Assembly (NCBI RefSeq): GCF_008329985.2
Contig: NZ_CP038437.2
Span: 3,534,001-3,598,000 of the forward strand
Reading direction: 5' to 3'
Origin: Halomonas binhaiensis
GTDB taxonomy: Bacteria > Pseudomonadota > Gammaproteobacteria > Pseudomonadales > Halomonadaceae
Length of the DNA stretch: 64,000 bases
The translations under genes were made by a program, and so were the position numbers. The notes below the pieces were generated by a model, which did no database searches, was not told the DNA's origin, and saw nothing but the letters and a program-made list of their open reading frames with translations. Positions 29,538 through 39,704 of this stretch are shown here, one piece after another. Position 1 is the stretch's first letter; each line of letters starts with the position of its first letter.

Positions 29538-31313
29538 TCAGCTGTTGACGGTTATTGCCATGGGAGCGGCTTCGCTACGCTTGAGCGCGGCATAACCCAG
29601 CCCGGTCACGACGGCCCCCGCAACGATAGCCAGCAGGTACCACATCACTGGCGTGATGGCGTTGGGAATCAGCAGCACGAATATGCCGCCATGCGGTGCC
29701 ATCAGTTGAGCTCCGAACAGCATGGACAAGGCACCTGTCAGGGCGCCACCCAGCATGCTGGCAGGAATTACCCGCAGCGGATCCTTGGCCGCAAAGGGGA
29801 TAGCCCCCTCCGTAATGAAGCAAAGACCAAGGACGAAGGAGGCCTTGCCCGCTTCGCGCTCGGCAACCGCGAACTTGTTACGTGCCACAAAGGTGGCGAT
29901 GCCCATGCCAATCGCCGGCACCATGCCCGCCGCCATGATCGCGGCCATGGGAGCATAGGTTTCCGAGGCCAGCAGCCCCACACCAAAGGTATAGGCTGCC
30001 TTGTTGACCGGGCCACCAAGGTCGAAGCACATCATGGCACCGAGCAATGCCCCCAGCAGCACGGCATTGGTGGAGCCCATGCTCTTGAGGAAGGCGGTCA
30101 GCGCACTCAGGATACCTGCCACCGGCGTACCGACGATGTAGATCATCACCAGCCCCGTCACCAGGCTGGCCAGTAGTGGAATGATCAGAATCGGCTTGAG
30201 CGACTCCACACTGGGCGGCAATTTGACGTAGCGTATGATGGCCTTGGCGGTGTAACCGGCGAGAAAGCCGGCCAGAATGCCACCGATGAAACCAGCACCC
30301 AGGTCCGCTGCCAGCAGTCCACCGATCATGCCGGGTGCAATGCCGGGGCGGTCGGCAATGGAATAGGCGATATAACCGGCCAGTACCGGCACCATCAACT
30401 TGAAGGCAGTGCCTCCGCCGATCTGCATCAAGGCGGCAGCCAATGTGCCTTCTTCCTCGAAAGCTTCGATGCCGAAGACAAACGACAGGGCGATCAGCAG
30501 ACCTCCAGCCACCACCATCGGCAGCATGAAGGACACCCCGGTCAGCAAGTGCTTGTAGACCCCCTTTTCCTTGAAGCTCTTGGCGGCCTCGGACCGATCT
30601 CCGGCCTGGCCTGTAGCCCCCTCACTTTCCACCAGGGCTTCGGCAGCGGCGCTCTCTATGGTCTGGCGTGACTTCTTCAACGCATTGCCCGTGGACGTGC
30701 GGTAGATGCGCTTGCCAGCAAACCGGTCTGCATTGACTTCAATGTCGCAGGCCAGGATGACCAGATCCGCGGCCGTGATCTCTTCGTCACTCAATTGATC
30801 CTGAGCACCTACCGACCCCTGGGTTTCCACTCGAACCTTGTGCCCCAGGCTGCGCCCGGCTTCGGCCAGGGCCTCGGCTGCCATGAAGGTATGCGCGACG
30901 CCAGTGGGGCAAGCTGTCACGGCGACAATGTTGAGCTTGCCATCCGTGTTTTTCGAGCCTCTGGCAACCGTTGGAGAAGCCCCCCCGGAAAAAGCATCCC
31001 CGGAAAAAGCCTCCGCCTCACGGCTGGCACGCTGGAGAAAGGTCTCAGGTTCGGGCAGTACCTCCTGGAGACTGGCTCGATACAGCCGCTTGCCAATAAA
31101 GCGGCCGGCATCAGGAAGCTGGTCTCCTACGGCAATGACCAGCTCCGCGTCCTTGATGGCATCGGCCGACAGAGGTTCAACCCTGGCCAGACTCGAATGC
31201 AGCTCCACATCAATGTGCCAGTTCAGCGCCTCGGCAGCCGGCTTGAGACGTTCCACTGCCAGGTAACTCGTGGCAGTACCATTGGGACAGGTACTGATCA
31301 GTATCACATTCAT
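29538..31313 (-). CDS. fruA: PTS fructose-specific EIIB'BC component
   Basis: 591 residues: a B' domain (1-100) with STCPNGTATS, a catalytic EIIB domain (about 125-225) with the phospho-cysteine in TACPTGVAHTFMAAEAL, and a C-terminal EIIC of about 340 residues with many helices (GVSFMLPMVVAGGLLIAL, AAYTFGVGLLASETYAPM, GAIPFAAKDPLRVIP). It imports fructose as fructose-1-phosphate. The start overlaps the fruK stop (ATGA). Confidence 0.96.
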   Translation of the reverse strand: MNVILISTCPNGTATSYLAVERLKPAAEALNWHIDVELHSSLARVEPLSADAIKDAELVIAVGDQLPDAGRFIGKRLYRASLQEVLPEPETFLQRASREAEAFSGDAFSGGASPTVARGSKNTDGKLNIVAVTACPTGVAHTFMAAEALAEAGRSLGHKVRVETQGSVGAQDQLSDEEITAADLVILACDIEVNADRFAGKRIYRTSTGNALKKSRQTIESAAAEALVESEGATGQAGDRSEAAKSFKEKGVYKHLLTGVSFMLPMVVAGGLLIALSFVFGIEAFEEEGTLAAALMQIGGGTAFKLMVPVLAGYIAYSIADRPGIAPGMIGGLLAADLGAGFIGGILAGFLAGYTAKAIIRYVKLPPSVESLKPILIIPLLASLVTGLVMIYIVGTPVAGILSALTAFLKSMGSTNAVLLGALLGAMMCFDLGGPVNKAAYTFGVGLLASETYAPMAAIMAAGMVPAIGMGIATFVARNKFAVAEREAGKASFVLGLCFITEGAIPFAAKDPLRVIPASMLGGALTGALSMLFGAQLMAPHGGIFVLLIPNAITPVMWYLLAIVAGAVVTGLGYAALKRSEAAPMAITVNS

Positions 31314-32275
31314 GCTAGTGCTCCCCCGGCCACGACGTCATTGAGACGACGCACCCTGGTGTCATCAAGAAGGTCGGAAAAATCACTGGCTGTCATATCG
31401 CCAACACCTACGTGGCGAACAGCTTCGGCAGATAGCGCAGTGGCCAGACGCAATCCCTCGTCAGGATTCATGCCCGACAACACGGCATGCAGCATGGCGG
31501 CAAACAGGGTGTCGCCAGCGCACACGGTGTTGGCGACAGCCACCTTGGGCGGCAAGGCCTGCCATACGCCCCGGGCACTAACCCAGGTCACACCCCTTGC
31601 GCCATCGGATACCACGGTCTCTTCGATGCCTTGGCCATATAATGAGAGCGCCGCCTGATGCAGTGCGTCCTCGTCAGCGATCGGCTGCCCAGCCCATTCA
31701 GCCAGCTCTTCTCGGTTGGGCTTGACGGCATTGGCCCCGGCACTCACTGCTGCGTTCAGCGCCGCACCACTGGTATCCACCCAAAGCGGCACGCCATAGG
31801 CCCGCAGGCGCTTCACCATGCTGCCCATCGCCGAGGGAGGAAGACCCGGAGGCAGGCTGCCGCCAATCATCAGAGCATCAGGACGTTCGTAGGCCAGGCG
31901 GGCTTCGATATGCTCGATCAGACGCCGCCAGCTATGTTCATCCACTTCCAGCCCCGGTGCATTGATATCGGTGACGTTGCCATTCGCTTCGCTTAGCTTG
32001 GTATTGATCCGAGTGGCCCCCGGAATGCGCAGGAAGTAGTCCTCTGCGCCCATGTCCGAGAATGCCCTGACAAAAGCCGCATCATTGTCCGCACCAAGAA
32101 AGCCGGTGACCGTTACCTGATGTCCCAGAGATACCAGGACCCTGGCCGTGTTGACTCCCTTGCCTGCTGCCTGAAGCTCGATGGATTGAGCCCGGTTGAG
32201 TTCAGCGAGACGAAGACTGTCCAGAGATATCGAAAGATCCAGGGCAGGATTGGGAGAAATGGTCATCACCCTCAT
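31310..32275 (-). CDS. fruK: 1-phosphofructokinase
   Basis: 321 residues of the PfkB family: the N-terminal MTISPNPALDLSI, GAGGKGVNTARVL-like segment (AAGKGVNTARVL), MIGGSLPPGLP, and the C-terminal anion-hole/base motif NTVCAGDTLFAAML with catalytic Asp. It phosphorylates fructose-1-phosphate to fructose-1,6-bisphosphate. It overlaps fruB by four bases and fruA by four bases, giving a tightly coupled fruBKA operon. Confidence 0.96.
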   Translation of the reverse strand: MRVMTISPNPALDLSISLDSLRLAELNRAQSIELQAAGKGVNTARVLVSLGHQVTVTGFLGADNDAAFVRAFSDMGAEDYFLRIPGATRINTKLSEANGNVTDINAPGLEVDEHSWRRLIEHIEARLAYERPDALMIGGSLPPGLPPSAMGSMVKRLRAYGVPLWVDTSGAALNAAVSAGANAVKPNREELAEWAGQPIADEDALHQAALSLYGQGIEETVVSDGARGVTWVSARGVWQALPPKVAVANTVCAGDTLFAAMLHAVLSGMNPDEGLRLATALSAEAVRHVGVGDMTASDFSDLLDDTRVRRLNDVVAGGALA

Positions 32276-35139
32276 GAGAGGCTCTCCAGCATGTCACGCA
32301 CCGCTTCTGCCGTGGGCTGTTCCAGTGCCTGGCGAGCCTGTTCACGGGCCTGTTGCATGTCGAAACCACGCATGCGCTCCTTGACCATGGGGACCTGACG
32401 AGCACTGACAGAGAGTTCATCGACGCCAAGCCCCAGCAACACTGGAAGTGCCAGACGATCGCTGGCCAGTTCGCCGCATACCCCTACCCACTTGCCATGA
32501 GCATGAGCAGCATTGACGGTCAGCTCGATCAGGCGCAGTACCGCAGGATGCAGGCCATCGGACTGGGCAGACAGTTCAGGATGGCCACGGTCGATGGCCA
32601 GGGTGTATTGGGTCAGGTCGTTGGTGCCGATGGAAAAGAAGTCCACGTCCGGGGCCAAGGTTCCGGCCAGGAGAGCACTGGAAGGAATCTCGATCATCAC
32701 CCCCAGTTGCAGGGTGTCGCCGTCGAGCACTTTGCCTTGCTCTTCGGCCACTTCGTCGAAAATGGCCTTGGCAGCCCGGAATTCAGCCACATCCTTGACC
32801 ATGGGCAGCATGATGCGCAGTGGCCTGCCATTGGCAGCACGGATCAGAGCGGTGAACTGGTCACGCAGTACCTGAGGACGAGTCAGGGCCAGGCGAATGC
32901 CACGCAGGCCAAGGAAAGGGTTGTCCTCCTGAGGCAGGGGCCAGTAGGCCAGCGGCTTGTCACCGCCGACATCAAGGGTACGGGCCACCAACGGACGCCC
33001 ATCGAGGGCATCCAGGGCGACACGGTATTCCTGCTCCTGGGTTTCCACATCCGGCATGTCGGCATGAGACATGAACAGGAATTCCGTGCGCAGCAGGCCG
33101 ACCCCTTCCGCCCCGCGAGAGACGGCATCCCCGGCATGCGCAGTGTTACCGAGGTTGGCGGCCACCTCGACCCTGACACCATCACGGGTCTGAGCTGGCT
33201 CGAAGCGGGCATCCCATGCCTTGGCCGCCAGTTGCTCACGCTCTTCCATACGCTTGAGAAAGCGCTCACGACGCTGTGCCGATGGCGCGATCACGATCTG
33301 CCCACCTTCACCATCGAGCAGCAGCTCATTACCATCTTCCAGGGCCAGAATACCGGCACCCGCCCCTACGACAGCCGGAATTCCCAGAGCTCGGGCGAGA
33401 ATCGCACTGTGCGCGGTGGCACCGCCCCGAGCAGTGAGAATTCCCCGTACACGCTGAGTATCCAGGCGCGCCACATCGGAAGGACCAATATCATCGGTCA
33501 CCAGAATATATGGGCTATCCGGTGGTTGCGGCAGCTCTACGGCACATAGCACCCCAAGTACGCGGCGGCCCACATCTCGCAGGTCTGCTGCACGTTCCGC
33601 CAGCAGTCTGTCGGCCAGTTGCTCCTGGGCCCTGGCTGCCGTGTCGATAGCCTGCCACCAGGCAGCCTCTGCCGACTGCCCTTCATTGATGCCTTCTTCC
33701 GCCGCCTGGATCAACTCAGGATCTGACAGCATCTCCTGGTGCATCGACAGGATGTTTGCCACTTCTCCGCCAGCGGTACCTGCAACGAGGGCCTGCAACT
33801 GGGCAACCCCTTCTTCCATAGCAGAGTGCAGACGCCTGCGCTGTTCTGCTGCATCACTGGCCGTTTCAGGATAGAAAAAGTCAGGCGTACGCAGCACGAA
33901 CAGCGGCGCAACGGCCAGGCCTGGAGAAGCCGCCACGGCCATGATGGGGGTATCGGCCTCAGGTGCTCTGGGACGCTCGGCCTGGGGTGTGGCCGGTTGC
34001 CTTCTGGGGGCGCGGCCTTCCTCGAATGGAACGACCTGCTCGCCCAGGCCGTCGGTGACTGCGGCAATCAGAGCATCCAGCGCCGCATCAGCCCCTTCTC
34101 CCCGGGCAGAAAACACCAGTTCCTGACCACGGCGGGCACCAAGGCTAATGACCTTGGTGAGAGAGGATGCCGAGACCGGTTGGCCATTGCCTTCCGTCAG
34201 ACGTACCTGTATCGGCACCCCTGTGTCCCGGGCCTTCTGCACCAGGACCTTGGCCGGACGCGCATGCAGGCCATGGGCGTTGAGAACCCTTGCCCGGCGG
34301 CTGGTCGTGCCACTGGTTTCTCCGGCCAGGCAGGCTAATACCTGCTCGGCATCCCATTCCCGGGGAGACGAGTCAGCATCCAGCAGCGACAGCACTGAAG
34401 TCAGCAATGAACGGCTGGCCTCTCCCTGTGCCGCAAAGCACAGCGCCATCTCCACCGGCGTCTCGCCTTCATGGATGGGCGCAGAAGGCGTCACCACGGC
34501 AAGTCCAGGAGCCTGGACACCATGCTCGACAGCATAGAGCCACAGCCCCTTTCCCAGAGACGTCGGCCTCTGTTCGAGCAGTGCAGATACAAAGGAAGTA
34601 TCCACCAGGCCAAGGCGGCGAAGTCGCTGCGCGCCTGCCAGCCCCAGGTCGAGCAAGTCCTTGGCATCGTGACGCAGACACAGGGTGTCACGATCCAGGC
34701 GAGCCTGAACCACAGGCCTGGACAGCAGTTCGGCAACGGCTTCGGCGCTCTCGGCACTGGCCAGGCGTTCGGCGATGCCTTCCTGATCGAGCACATGAGT
34801 GAGACTACGCAGGATATCCAGATGCTCATCACTCTGGGCGGCAATGGTCACCAGAACATGCACTCGGTTACCGTCATGCCACTCAACCCCCTTGGGGAAC
34901 TGAAGCACCCGGACACCGGTCTTGAGAACAGCATCACGACTTTCGGGAGTGCCGTGGGGGATGGCGATGCCATTGCCTAGCCAGGTAGAGGACTGTGCCT
35001 CACGGTCACTCAGGCCATGGCGATAGCCTTGATCGACCAGGCCGGCAGCGCAAAGGGTATCGAAAGCCGCATCCAGCGCGTGCTGCCATGTCTCGGCCTG
35101 ACAACCGAGCACAATATCGTTGGAGCTGAGCGTCAACAT
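32272..35139 (-). CDS. fruB: Multiphosphoryl transfer protein (EIIA-HPr-EI fusion)
   Basis: 955 residues from ATG 35139 (GGAG upstream); the frame to 35178 has the purine-rich tract too close to its ATG. Domains in order: EIIA-Fru (1-145, active His in IAIPHGTPE), HPr (about 275-360, active His in [13 protein letters not shown]), and Enzyme I (about 400-955, active His in [15 protein letters not shown], then the PEP-binding region [12 protein letters not shown] and GVCGELASD). It carries phosphate from PEP to FruA in a single chain, making fructose uptake independent of a general PTS. Confidence 0.95.
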   Translation of the reverse strand: MLTLSSNDIVLGCQAETWQHALDAAFDTLCAAGLVDQGYRHGLSDREAQSSTWLGNGIAIPHGTPESRDAVLKTGVRVLQFPKGVEWHDGNRVHVLVTIAAQSDEHLDILRSLTHVLDQEGIAERLASAESAEAVAELLSRPVVQARLDRDTLCLRHDAKDLLDLGLAGAQRLRRLGLVDTSFVSALLEQRPTSLGKGLWLYAVEHGVQAPGLAVVTPSAPIHEGETPVEMALCFAAQGEASRSLLTSVLSLLDADSSPREWDAEQVLACLAGETSGTTSRRARVLNAHGLHARPAKVLVQKARDTGVPIQVRLTEGNGQPVSASSLTKVISLGARRGQELVFSARGEGADAALDALIAAVTDGLGEQVVPFEEGRAPRRQPATPQAERPRAPEADTPIMAVAASPGLAVAPLFVLRTPDFFYPETASDAAEQRRRLHSAMEEGVAQLQALVAGTAGGEVANILSMHQEMLSDPELIQAAEEGINEGQSAEAAWWQAIDTAARAQEQLADRLLAERAADLRDVGRRVLGVLCAVELPQPPDSPYILVTDDIGPSDVARLDTQRVRGILTARGGATAHSAILARALGIPAVVGAGAGILALEDGNELLLDGEGGQIVIAPSAQRRERFLKRMEEREQLAAKAWDARFEPAQTRDGVRVEVAANLGNTAHAGDAVSRGAEGVGLLRTEFLFMSHADMPDVETQEQEYRVALDALDGRPLVARTLDVGGDKPLAYWPLPQEDNPFLGLRGIRLALTRPQVLRDQFTALIRAANGRPLRIMLPMVKDVAEFRAAKAIFDEVAEEQGKVLDGDTLQLGVMIEIPSSALLAGTLAPDVDFFSIGTNDLTQYTLAIDRGHPELSAQSDGLHPAVLRLIELTVNAAHAHGKWVGVCGELASDRLALPVLLGLGVDELSVSARQVPMVKERMRGFDMQQAREQARQALEQPTAEAVRDMLESLS

Positions 35140-35224
35140 AAGAGATTCTCCGACGGACCTTGCTGTGCGAGATGACATTCCTCACCCAGTGGCCTCTTGA
35201 GTATCAAGGTATTTGGTAAGATGC

Positions 35225-35236
35225 TGAATCGTGTCA
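35225..35236. promoter_or_regulatory. Cra/FruR-like operator 1
   Basis: TGAATCGTGTCA matches 10 of 12 positions of the enterobacterial Cra core TGAAACGTTTCA and has the central CG. It lies 86 bases before fruB and between fruB and the divergent LacI-family gene. Confidence 0.65.
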
Positions 35237-35255
35237 CTTACTATAATTCAAATGC

Positions 35256-35267
35256 TGATACGATTCT
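35256..35267. promoter_or_regulatory. Cra/FruR-like operator 2
   Basis: TGATACGATTCT matches 9 of 12 positions of the Cra core. Both this site and the first are preceded by GC, giving two GCTGA starts 31 bases apart, about three helical turns. Confidence 0.6.
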
Positions 35268-35428
35268 CGGATCATGGCAAGGCAAGCTTGCTACAACTTT
35301 CGCAGGGTGCAGCATGTCCATAAGCAGGTAGAATGCGTTGCCAGTGGGCGCAACTGCCTGCCAGGCAGCAAGTAACGCCGCTAACGCCGCAGGGGCAACT
35401 TCAGGAAGCGCTGAATAAAGGAGATGTC

Positions 35429-36433
35429 ATGACATTGGCCGAGATCGCGCGACTGGCTGGTGTTTCACGTACCACGGCCAGCTATATCGTCAATGGCAAG
35501 GCCAAGGAGCGACGTATTCGCCAGGACACCATCGACCGGGTCATGACGGTGGTCAGGGAGCACGGTTATCGCGTGGATGCCCAGGCCGCAGCCTTGCGGC
35601 GCGGTTCCAGCCGTATCCTCGGTCTGATCGTTCCGGACCTGGAAAACAGCAGTTATGCTCGCCTGGCCAAGCACCTGGAACGGGGCGCTCGTGCGCAAGG
35701 CTATCAGCTGCTGATTGTCGGCTCTGATGACAGACCCGACAGTGAGCGAGAACTGGCCTTGTCGTTGCGCGCCCAGCGCTGCGAGGCACTGATCGTCGCC
35801 AGTTGCCTGCCGCAAACCGATACGTTCTACTCCGAACTGATGGACAGCGGGTTACCCATCATTGCCGTGGACCGGGGTCTGGCCGCAGAGCGCTTCGCCA
35901 GTGTCGTCAGCAACGACGCAGAAGCTGCGCAACGGCTGACCCGCTCGGTCATCGGTCCGACAGTGAAGAAAGTCCTGTGGATGGATGCTGTGCCACATCT
36001 TTCCATCACCAGCGAGCGCCGTTCCGGTTTCGAGGCCGCGCTGGCCGATGCTGGTCACGAGGTGGAGTGCACACTGCTCAGCGCCGAGCATTATGCGCGC
36101 GAGGAAGGCGCCCGCATCTTCCGCGACTACCTTGAGCAGAACGGCTTGCCCGATGCCCTGATCACCGCTTCATATACGCTGCTCGAAGGGGTGCTGGACA
36201 CGCTACTGGCCCAAGGAGGTCTTCCCCCTCGCCTGGCCATGGCCAGCTTTGGCGACAACCGGCTGCTGGATTTCCTGCCCTTGCCGGTGAATTCGGCCGT
36301 ACAGGACCATGAAACGATTGCCCGGCATGCACTGGCATTGGCCATGGAAGCGATCAATGGAGAGTACCGGCCACAACGCGTGGTCATACCTCGCCACCCA
36401 CGTTGGCGCCTGCCGCCGGCTGCCAGTGCGTGA
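35429..36433 (+). CDS. fruR: LacI-family fructose operon repressor (FruR/Cra-like)
   Basis: 334 residues from ATG 35429 with GGAG upstream; the frame extended to 35333 runs through the promoter. The N-terminal HTH and hinge (TLAEIARLAGVSRTTASYIVNGKAK) match Cra/FruR closely, and the periplasmic-binding-like domain follows from residue 60 (ILGLIVPDLENSSYARLAKHLE). Divergent from fruBKA, it should repress the operon and respond to fructose-1-phosphate. It is the only LacI-family regulator in the window. Confidence 0.93.
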   Translation: MTLAEIARLAGVSRTTASYIVNGKAKERRIRQDTIDRVMTVVREHGYRVDAQAAALRRGSSRILGLIVPDLENSSYARLAKHLERGARAQGYQLLIVGSDDRPDSERELALSLRAQRCEALIVASCLPQTDTFYSELMDSGLPIIAVDRGLAAERFASVVSNDAEAAQRLTRSVIGPTVKKVLWMDAVPHLSITSERRSGFEAALADAGHEVECTLLSAEHYAREEGARIFRDYLEQNGLPDALITASYTLLEGVLDTLLAQGGLPPRLAMASFGDNRLLDFLPLPVNSAVQDHETIARHALALAMEAINGEYRPQRVVIPRHPRWRLPPAASA

Positions 36434-36504
36434 CCTCCTGGCATACATGTCGCTGAAAGAACCAAATACATGGCCGCCAGAAGCCATCCGCCCTCTGTCG
36501 CAGC

Positions 36505-38859
36505 TTACTGTTGGAAAGCTCGCTCATAGGCGGCCATGGTCTCCTTGAGCAAGCGAGGTAATCGTTCCAGACAGTCGGTCGTATCCTCGCAGCGCCCTTC
36601 CCGGGCACGACGCTCCAGCAGTTCTGCAGTCGCCGCCATGGCGTCGGCACCAATGCCTGCGGACTCTCCCTTGAGCTGATGCGCCAGGCGCCCGAGCTCG
36701 GAGGCATCATGACATTCTGCGGCGCGAACAATCATCGGCAGTCGCTCTTCCACCTGTTGCTGGAACAGCTGCACCAGACTCTTGCATTGCTCATCCCCCA
36801 AACTACCACGCAAGGAATCAAGGGTCTCCGCGTCCAGCACTGAACCCATGGCTGGTGTTGCGGGCACTTTCACTACCGTGTCGAAGAGATAACGCTGAAG
36901 CAGCGCCGACAGATCATGCCTCAGAATCGGCTTGGTCAGATAGTCGTCCATTCCCGAGGCATGGCATTCTGCCTGATCGTACATGGCACCGCCGGCCGTC
37001 ATGGCCACGATGGGAACACTGGAGCACCAGTCACCACGAGCCCTCAGACGTCGCGTTACTTCGCGGCCATCAAGGTCCGGCATCTGAATATCCATGAGGA
37101 TCAGGTCGAAGCGTCGCTGTTCGCACAGCGATAGCGCTTTCTGCCCGGAAGCAGCGAGACTTACCCGACATCCCAGGCTTTCCAGCATGGCCTGCGCCAC
37201 TTCCTGATTGACCACATTATCTTCGACGACCAGCAACTCGACTTCGCTCGGCGCCTTTGGCTGTGACAGCCCCCGGACGTTGGAAAGACCTGCAGCCTTA
37301 GTGGCTTCACCATCGGTGGGATGGGAGGGCTTGGCACTGGCTGAGCTAACCGATGACTCGCTGCTGGCGAAGGGCTCTTTTAAACTGGCTGAAGGCTCTT
37401 TTGAACTGGCTGAGGGCTCTTTTGAACTGGCTGAAGGCTCTTTCGCACTGGCTGAGGGCTCTCCCGGTGCATACACCTCCCCCTGTGCCGAAGGAGCTTC
37501 CCAGGATGGCAATGGCAATTCGAACCAGAAACGGCTGCCTTGCCCTTCACTGCTTTCGACACCGATCTTGCCATCCATTGCTTCGACAAGACGCTTGCAT
37601 ATAGCCAGGCCAAGTCCCGTGCCACCGTAACGCCGGACGATAGTGGGCCCCCCCTGGCGGAAAGGCTCGAACAACTGACTCAACAGCGCTTCATCAATCC
37701 CTCTTCCGGTATCGATGACCTCGAACAGCACCTGGTCACCATGCCCTTTCCTCGCCAATACCCTCACGCTGCCCACCTGGGTGAACTTGATGGCATTGGT
37801 CAGAAGGTTGAGAAGAACCTGGCGCAAGCGCCCCGCGTCGCAACGTACATAACGTGGTAGATCCGAGGCCAGATCGGCACTGAGGGAAATTCCCTTGGCT
37901 TCCGCCCGGGGCAGAAACAGGGCAATGGCATCATCGACCAGGGGCTTGAGTTCCACAGCCTGAATATCCAGGTCCATGCGCCCGGCCTCGATCTTGGAGA
38001 AGTCCAGGATGTCGTCAATCAGGCCCATCAACTTGTAGGCACTGTCGTGGATGGTATCGGAATAATGACGAGCCCGCTCTGGCAGCGGCTGCTCGCGCAT
38101 CAACTCACTCATGCCAATGACACCATTGAGCGGCGTGCGTATCTCATGACTGACCGTGGCCAGAAAGTCCGACTTGGCCTGGCTGGCCGACTGCGCCTGA
38201 CGGGCACTGACTTGCAGTTCGGCACTGAGTATTTCCAATGCCTGACGCGACGCTTCATTGTCACGCGCCTGACGCAGCAAGGCCATCAACATCACGACCC
38301 CAGCCAGGCTCATGCCAAGAATCAGGACCATCAGCCACATGTACATGCGCTGTAGATGCAGGCGCTCTTTATAGGCGCTATTGGCCAGATGCTCATTGAT
38401 GGCAATGATCAGTCGCTCGGTAGGCTCGCTCAGTTCGGCCAGTTGCTGGCCAATCACCGAGACCGTCCTGGCATCCAGATGTTCCAGTCGCTCGATCTCT
38501 TCGTCCATTGCATTGAGACGAAATTCGATTTCATCCAGCAAGCGTGCTGCCGTCGCAGAACTTTTCAGCATCTTGCGACTCTCACCGCCCTGGAACAGAT
38601 TGAGTTTGCTATAGAGTAATTCGAAGCCGAGGCGAAAGCGCTTCAAGGCCGCCTCATCAAGCCCGTCACGGAGAAGCTGGTGACGCAGTACTACCGTATC
38701 CCGGTCAAGCTTGTAAGCATGCCAGGTAACGTTTTCCCCCAGGCCATGTTTCAAGTTGTCGTGGCGCCATAGCGAAAGCCCGATCAGCACCATGGCGGCA
38801 GTAAAAAAGGCCAAGGCAGCAACTGCACTGATCTTCAATCGCAGCGGATATTTCTGCAC
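36505..38859 (-). CDS. Membrane hybrid histidine kinase with receiver and HPt domains
   Basis: 784 residues. TM1 is about 10-30, a helical periplasmic sensor covers 31-170, and TM2 is 172-195. HisKA has His238 ([15 protein letters not shown]); HATPase_c ([25 protein letters not shown]) ends near 450. A low-complexity linker of 7-residue repeats (KEPSASS) covers about 470-500, then a receiver with Asp590 ([13 protein letters not shown]) and an HPt with His727 ([13 protein letters not shown]). The start is GTG with AGGAG 8 bases upstream. It follows a secreted molybdopterin-fold protein gene and is probably its signalling partner. No dedicated response regulator is adjacent. Confidence 0.93.
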   Translation of the reverse strand: MQKYPLRLKISAVAALAFFTAAMVLIGLSLWRHDNLKHGLGENVTWHAYKLDRDTVVLRHQLLRDGLDEAALKRFRLGFELLYSKLNLFQGGESRKMLKSSATAARLLDEIEFRLNAMDEEIERLEHLDARTVSVIGQQLAELSEPTERLIIAINEHLANSAYKERLHLQRMYMWLMVLILGMSLAGVVMLMALLRQARDNEASRQALEILSAELQVSARQAQSASQAKSDFLATVSHEIRTPLNGVIGMSELMREQPLPERARHYSDTIHDSAYKLMGLIDDILDFSKIEAGRMDLDIQAVELKPLVDDAIALFLPRAEAKGISLSADLASDLPRYVRCDAGRLRQVLLNLLTNAIKFTQVGSVRVLARKGHGDQVLFEVIDTGRGIDEALLSQLFEPFRQGGPTIVRRYGGTGLGLAICKRLVEAMDGKIGVESSEGQGSRFWFELPLPSWEAPSAQGEVYAPGEPSASAKEPSASSKEPSASSKEPSASLKEPFASSESSVSSASAKPSHPTDGEATKAAGLSNVRGLSQPKAPSEVELLVVEDNVVNQEVAQAMLESLGCRVSLAASGQKALSLCEQRRFDLILMDIQMPDLDGREVTRRLRARGDWCSSVPIVAMTAGGAMYDQAECHASGMDDYLTKPILRHDLSALLQRYLFDTVVKVPATPAMGSVLDAETLDSLRGSLGDEQCKSLVQLFQQQVEERLPMIVRAAECHDASELGRLAHQLKGESAGIGADAMAATAELLERRAREGRCEDTTDCLERLPRLLKETMAAYERAFQQ
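37373..37463 (-). repeat. 21-bp in-frame repeats coding the kinase linker
   Basis: Four 21-base units (GGCTCTTTTGAACTGGCTGA plus A or G in the plus-strand sense) and a partial fifth encode successive KEPSASS-like heptads between the kinase core and the receiver. Being a multiple of three, unit gain or loss would alter linker length without frameshift. Confidence 0.92.
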
Positions 38860-38921
38860 CAGTGCTCTCTCCTGCCGGGAATGGCCGACTTATCCCAGTT
38901 CATGGCGATTCCCATGCTCTC

Positions 38922-38960
38922 TCAAGGCACCCTATCAAGGCACTCTATCAAGGAACAGGG
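38922..38960. repeat. 13-bp tandem repeats between molybdopterin-fold gene and kinase gene
   Basis: TCAAGGCACCCTA, TCAAGGCACTCTA and a partial TCAAGGAAC. The array begins within the final codons of the gene at 38948 and runs into the 88-base gap before the kinase start. Confidence 0.8.
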
Positions 38961-39490
38961 ACTTCGATAGAGTCCACCTGCCATACGGAACGAAAGCGGA
39001 TGGCCTCATTGTTGTTCAACTCAGGGTATTCATCGAAAGGATAAAGCACGAACAAGGGACCAAAGTCCCGAATCGCCATCGGTTCGCCATTGCTGGTCAT
39101 GGCCAGAATCACATCATAGTGGTCGATATCGGTCACTGGGATCTCGGCTGCAAACCCATTGAGGGCATGTATCACGACATATTCAGATTCAATGCCGGCA
39201 GCATTCAGCACGCTGCGTAACAGTGGCCCCTTGAAAACGTTGGCCTTGCGGTGCCAGGGAGTATCAGTCACCAGGGTGCGACCTTCCAGAGAGCTCAGCA
39301 TTGCCCGGTCAAGCCATAGCTCATCCCCCACATTGGGATGATCGATGTTACCGGTGACCTTCAGAATCACTTGCCCTGACGGAACAGGCAATGGATCGCT
39401 CTCCCTCTTTGAAGATATTTGAGCCGAAGCCAGGAGCGCTCCCGTCATCAGCGCAGTGGCCAAACCCCAAAGAAGTATACGTTTTAACAT
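38948..39490 (-). CDS. Secreted protein with sulfite-oxidase-like molybdopterin-binding fold, probably non-catalytic
   Basis: 180 residues: a signal peptide (ILLWGLATALMTGALLASA), then a single domain with LLRSVLNAAGIES, ALNGFAAEIPVTD, TSNGEPMAIRDFGPLFVLYPFDEYPEL, recognisable as the oxidoreductase molybdopterin-binding fold. The mature protein has no cysteine, so the Cys ligand that binds molybdenum in sulfite oxidase is missing and a sensory or structural role is more likely. The hybrid kinase gene follows by 88 bases. The start at 39490 fits the signal peptide; the extension to 39586 does not. Confidence 0.8.
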   Translation of the reverse strand: MLKRILLWGLATALMTGALLASAQISSKRESDPLPVPSGQVILKVTGNIDHPNVGDELWLDRAMLSSLEGRTLVTDTPWHRKANVFKGPLLRSVLNAAGIESEYVVIHALNGFAAEIPVTDIDHYDVILAMTSNGEPMAIRDFGPLFVLYPFDEYPELNNNEAIRFRSVWQVDSIEVPVP

Positions 39491-39649
39491 GACGTGACTC
39501 GTCCCATTGATTCTCACCCGCTGATATCCCCAGCCAATACCTGTTTCAGCGAGGCGGGAGCAAAGCCAATATGCTCGCACAGTCATCAGCCTAGTTGAAC
39601 TGCAATAAGCTCAACATCGTGTCCAGGACAGTGATAACACTAAATGAAA

Positions 39650-39686
39650 GCCCCCCAGGCCGAGGACATGGCTCAGTCTGGGGGGC
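39650..39686. terminator. Terminator hairpin after the USP gene
   Basis: GCCCCCCAG / CTGGGGGGC perfect 9-bp stem with an inner GCC/GGC pair, 18 bases past the stop of the universal stress protein gene; the minus strand continues CTTTCATTT. Confidence 0.75.
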
Positions 39687-39704
39687 AGTGGCAGCACCAG
39701 AGGA

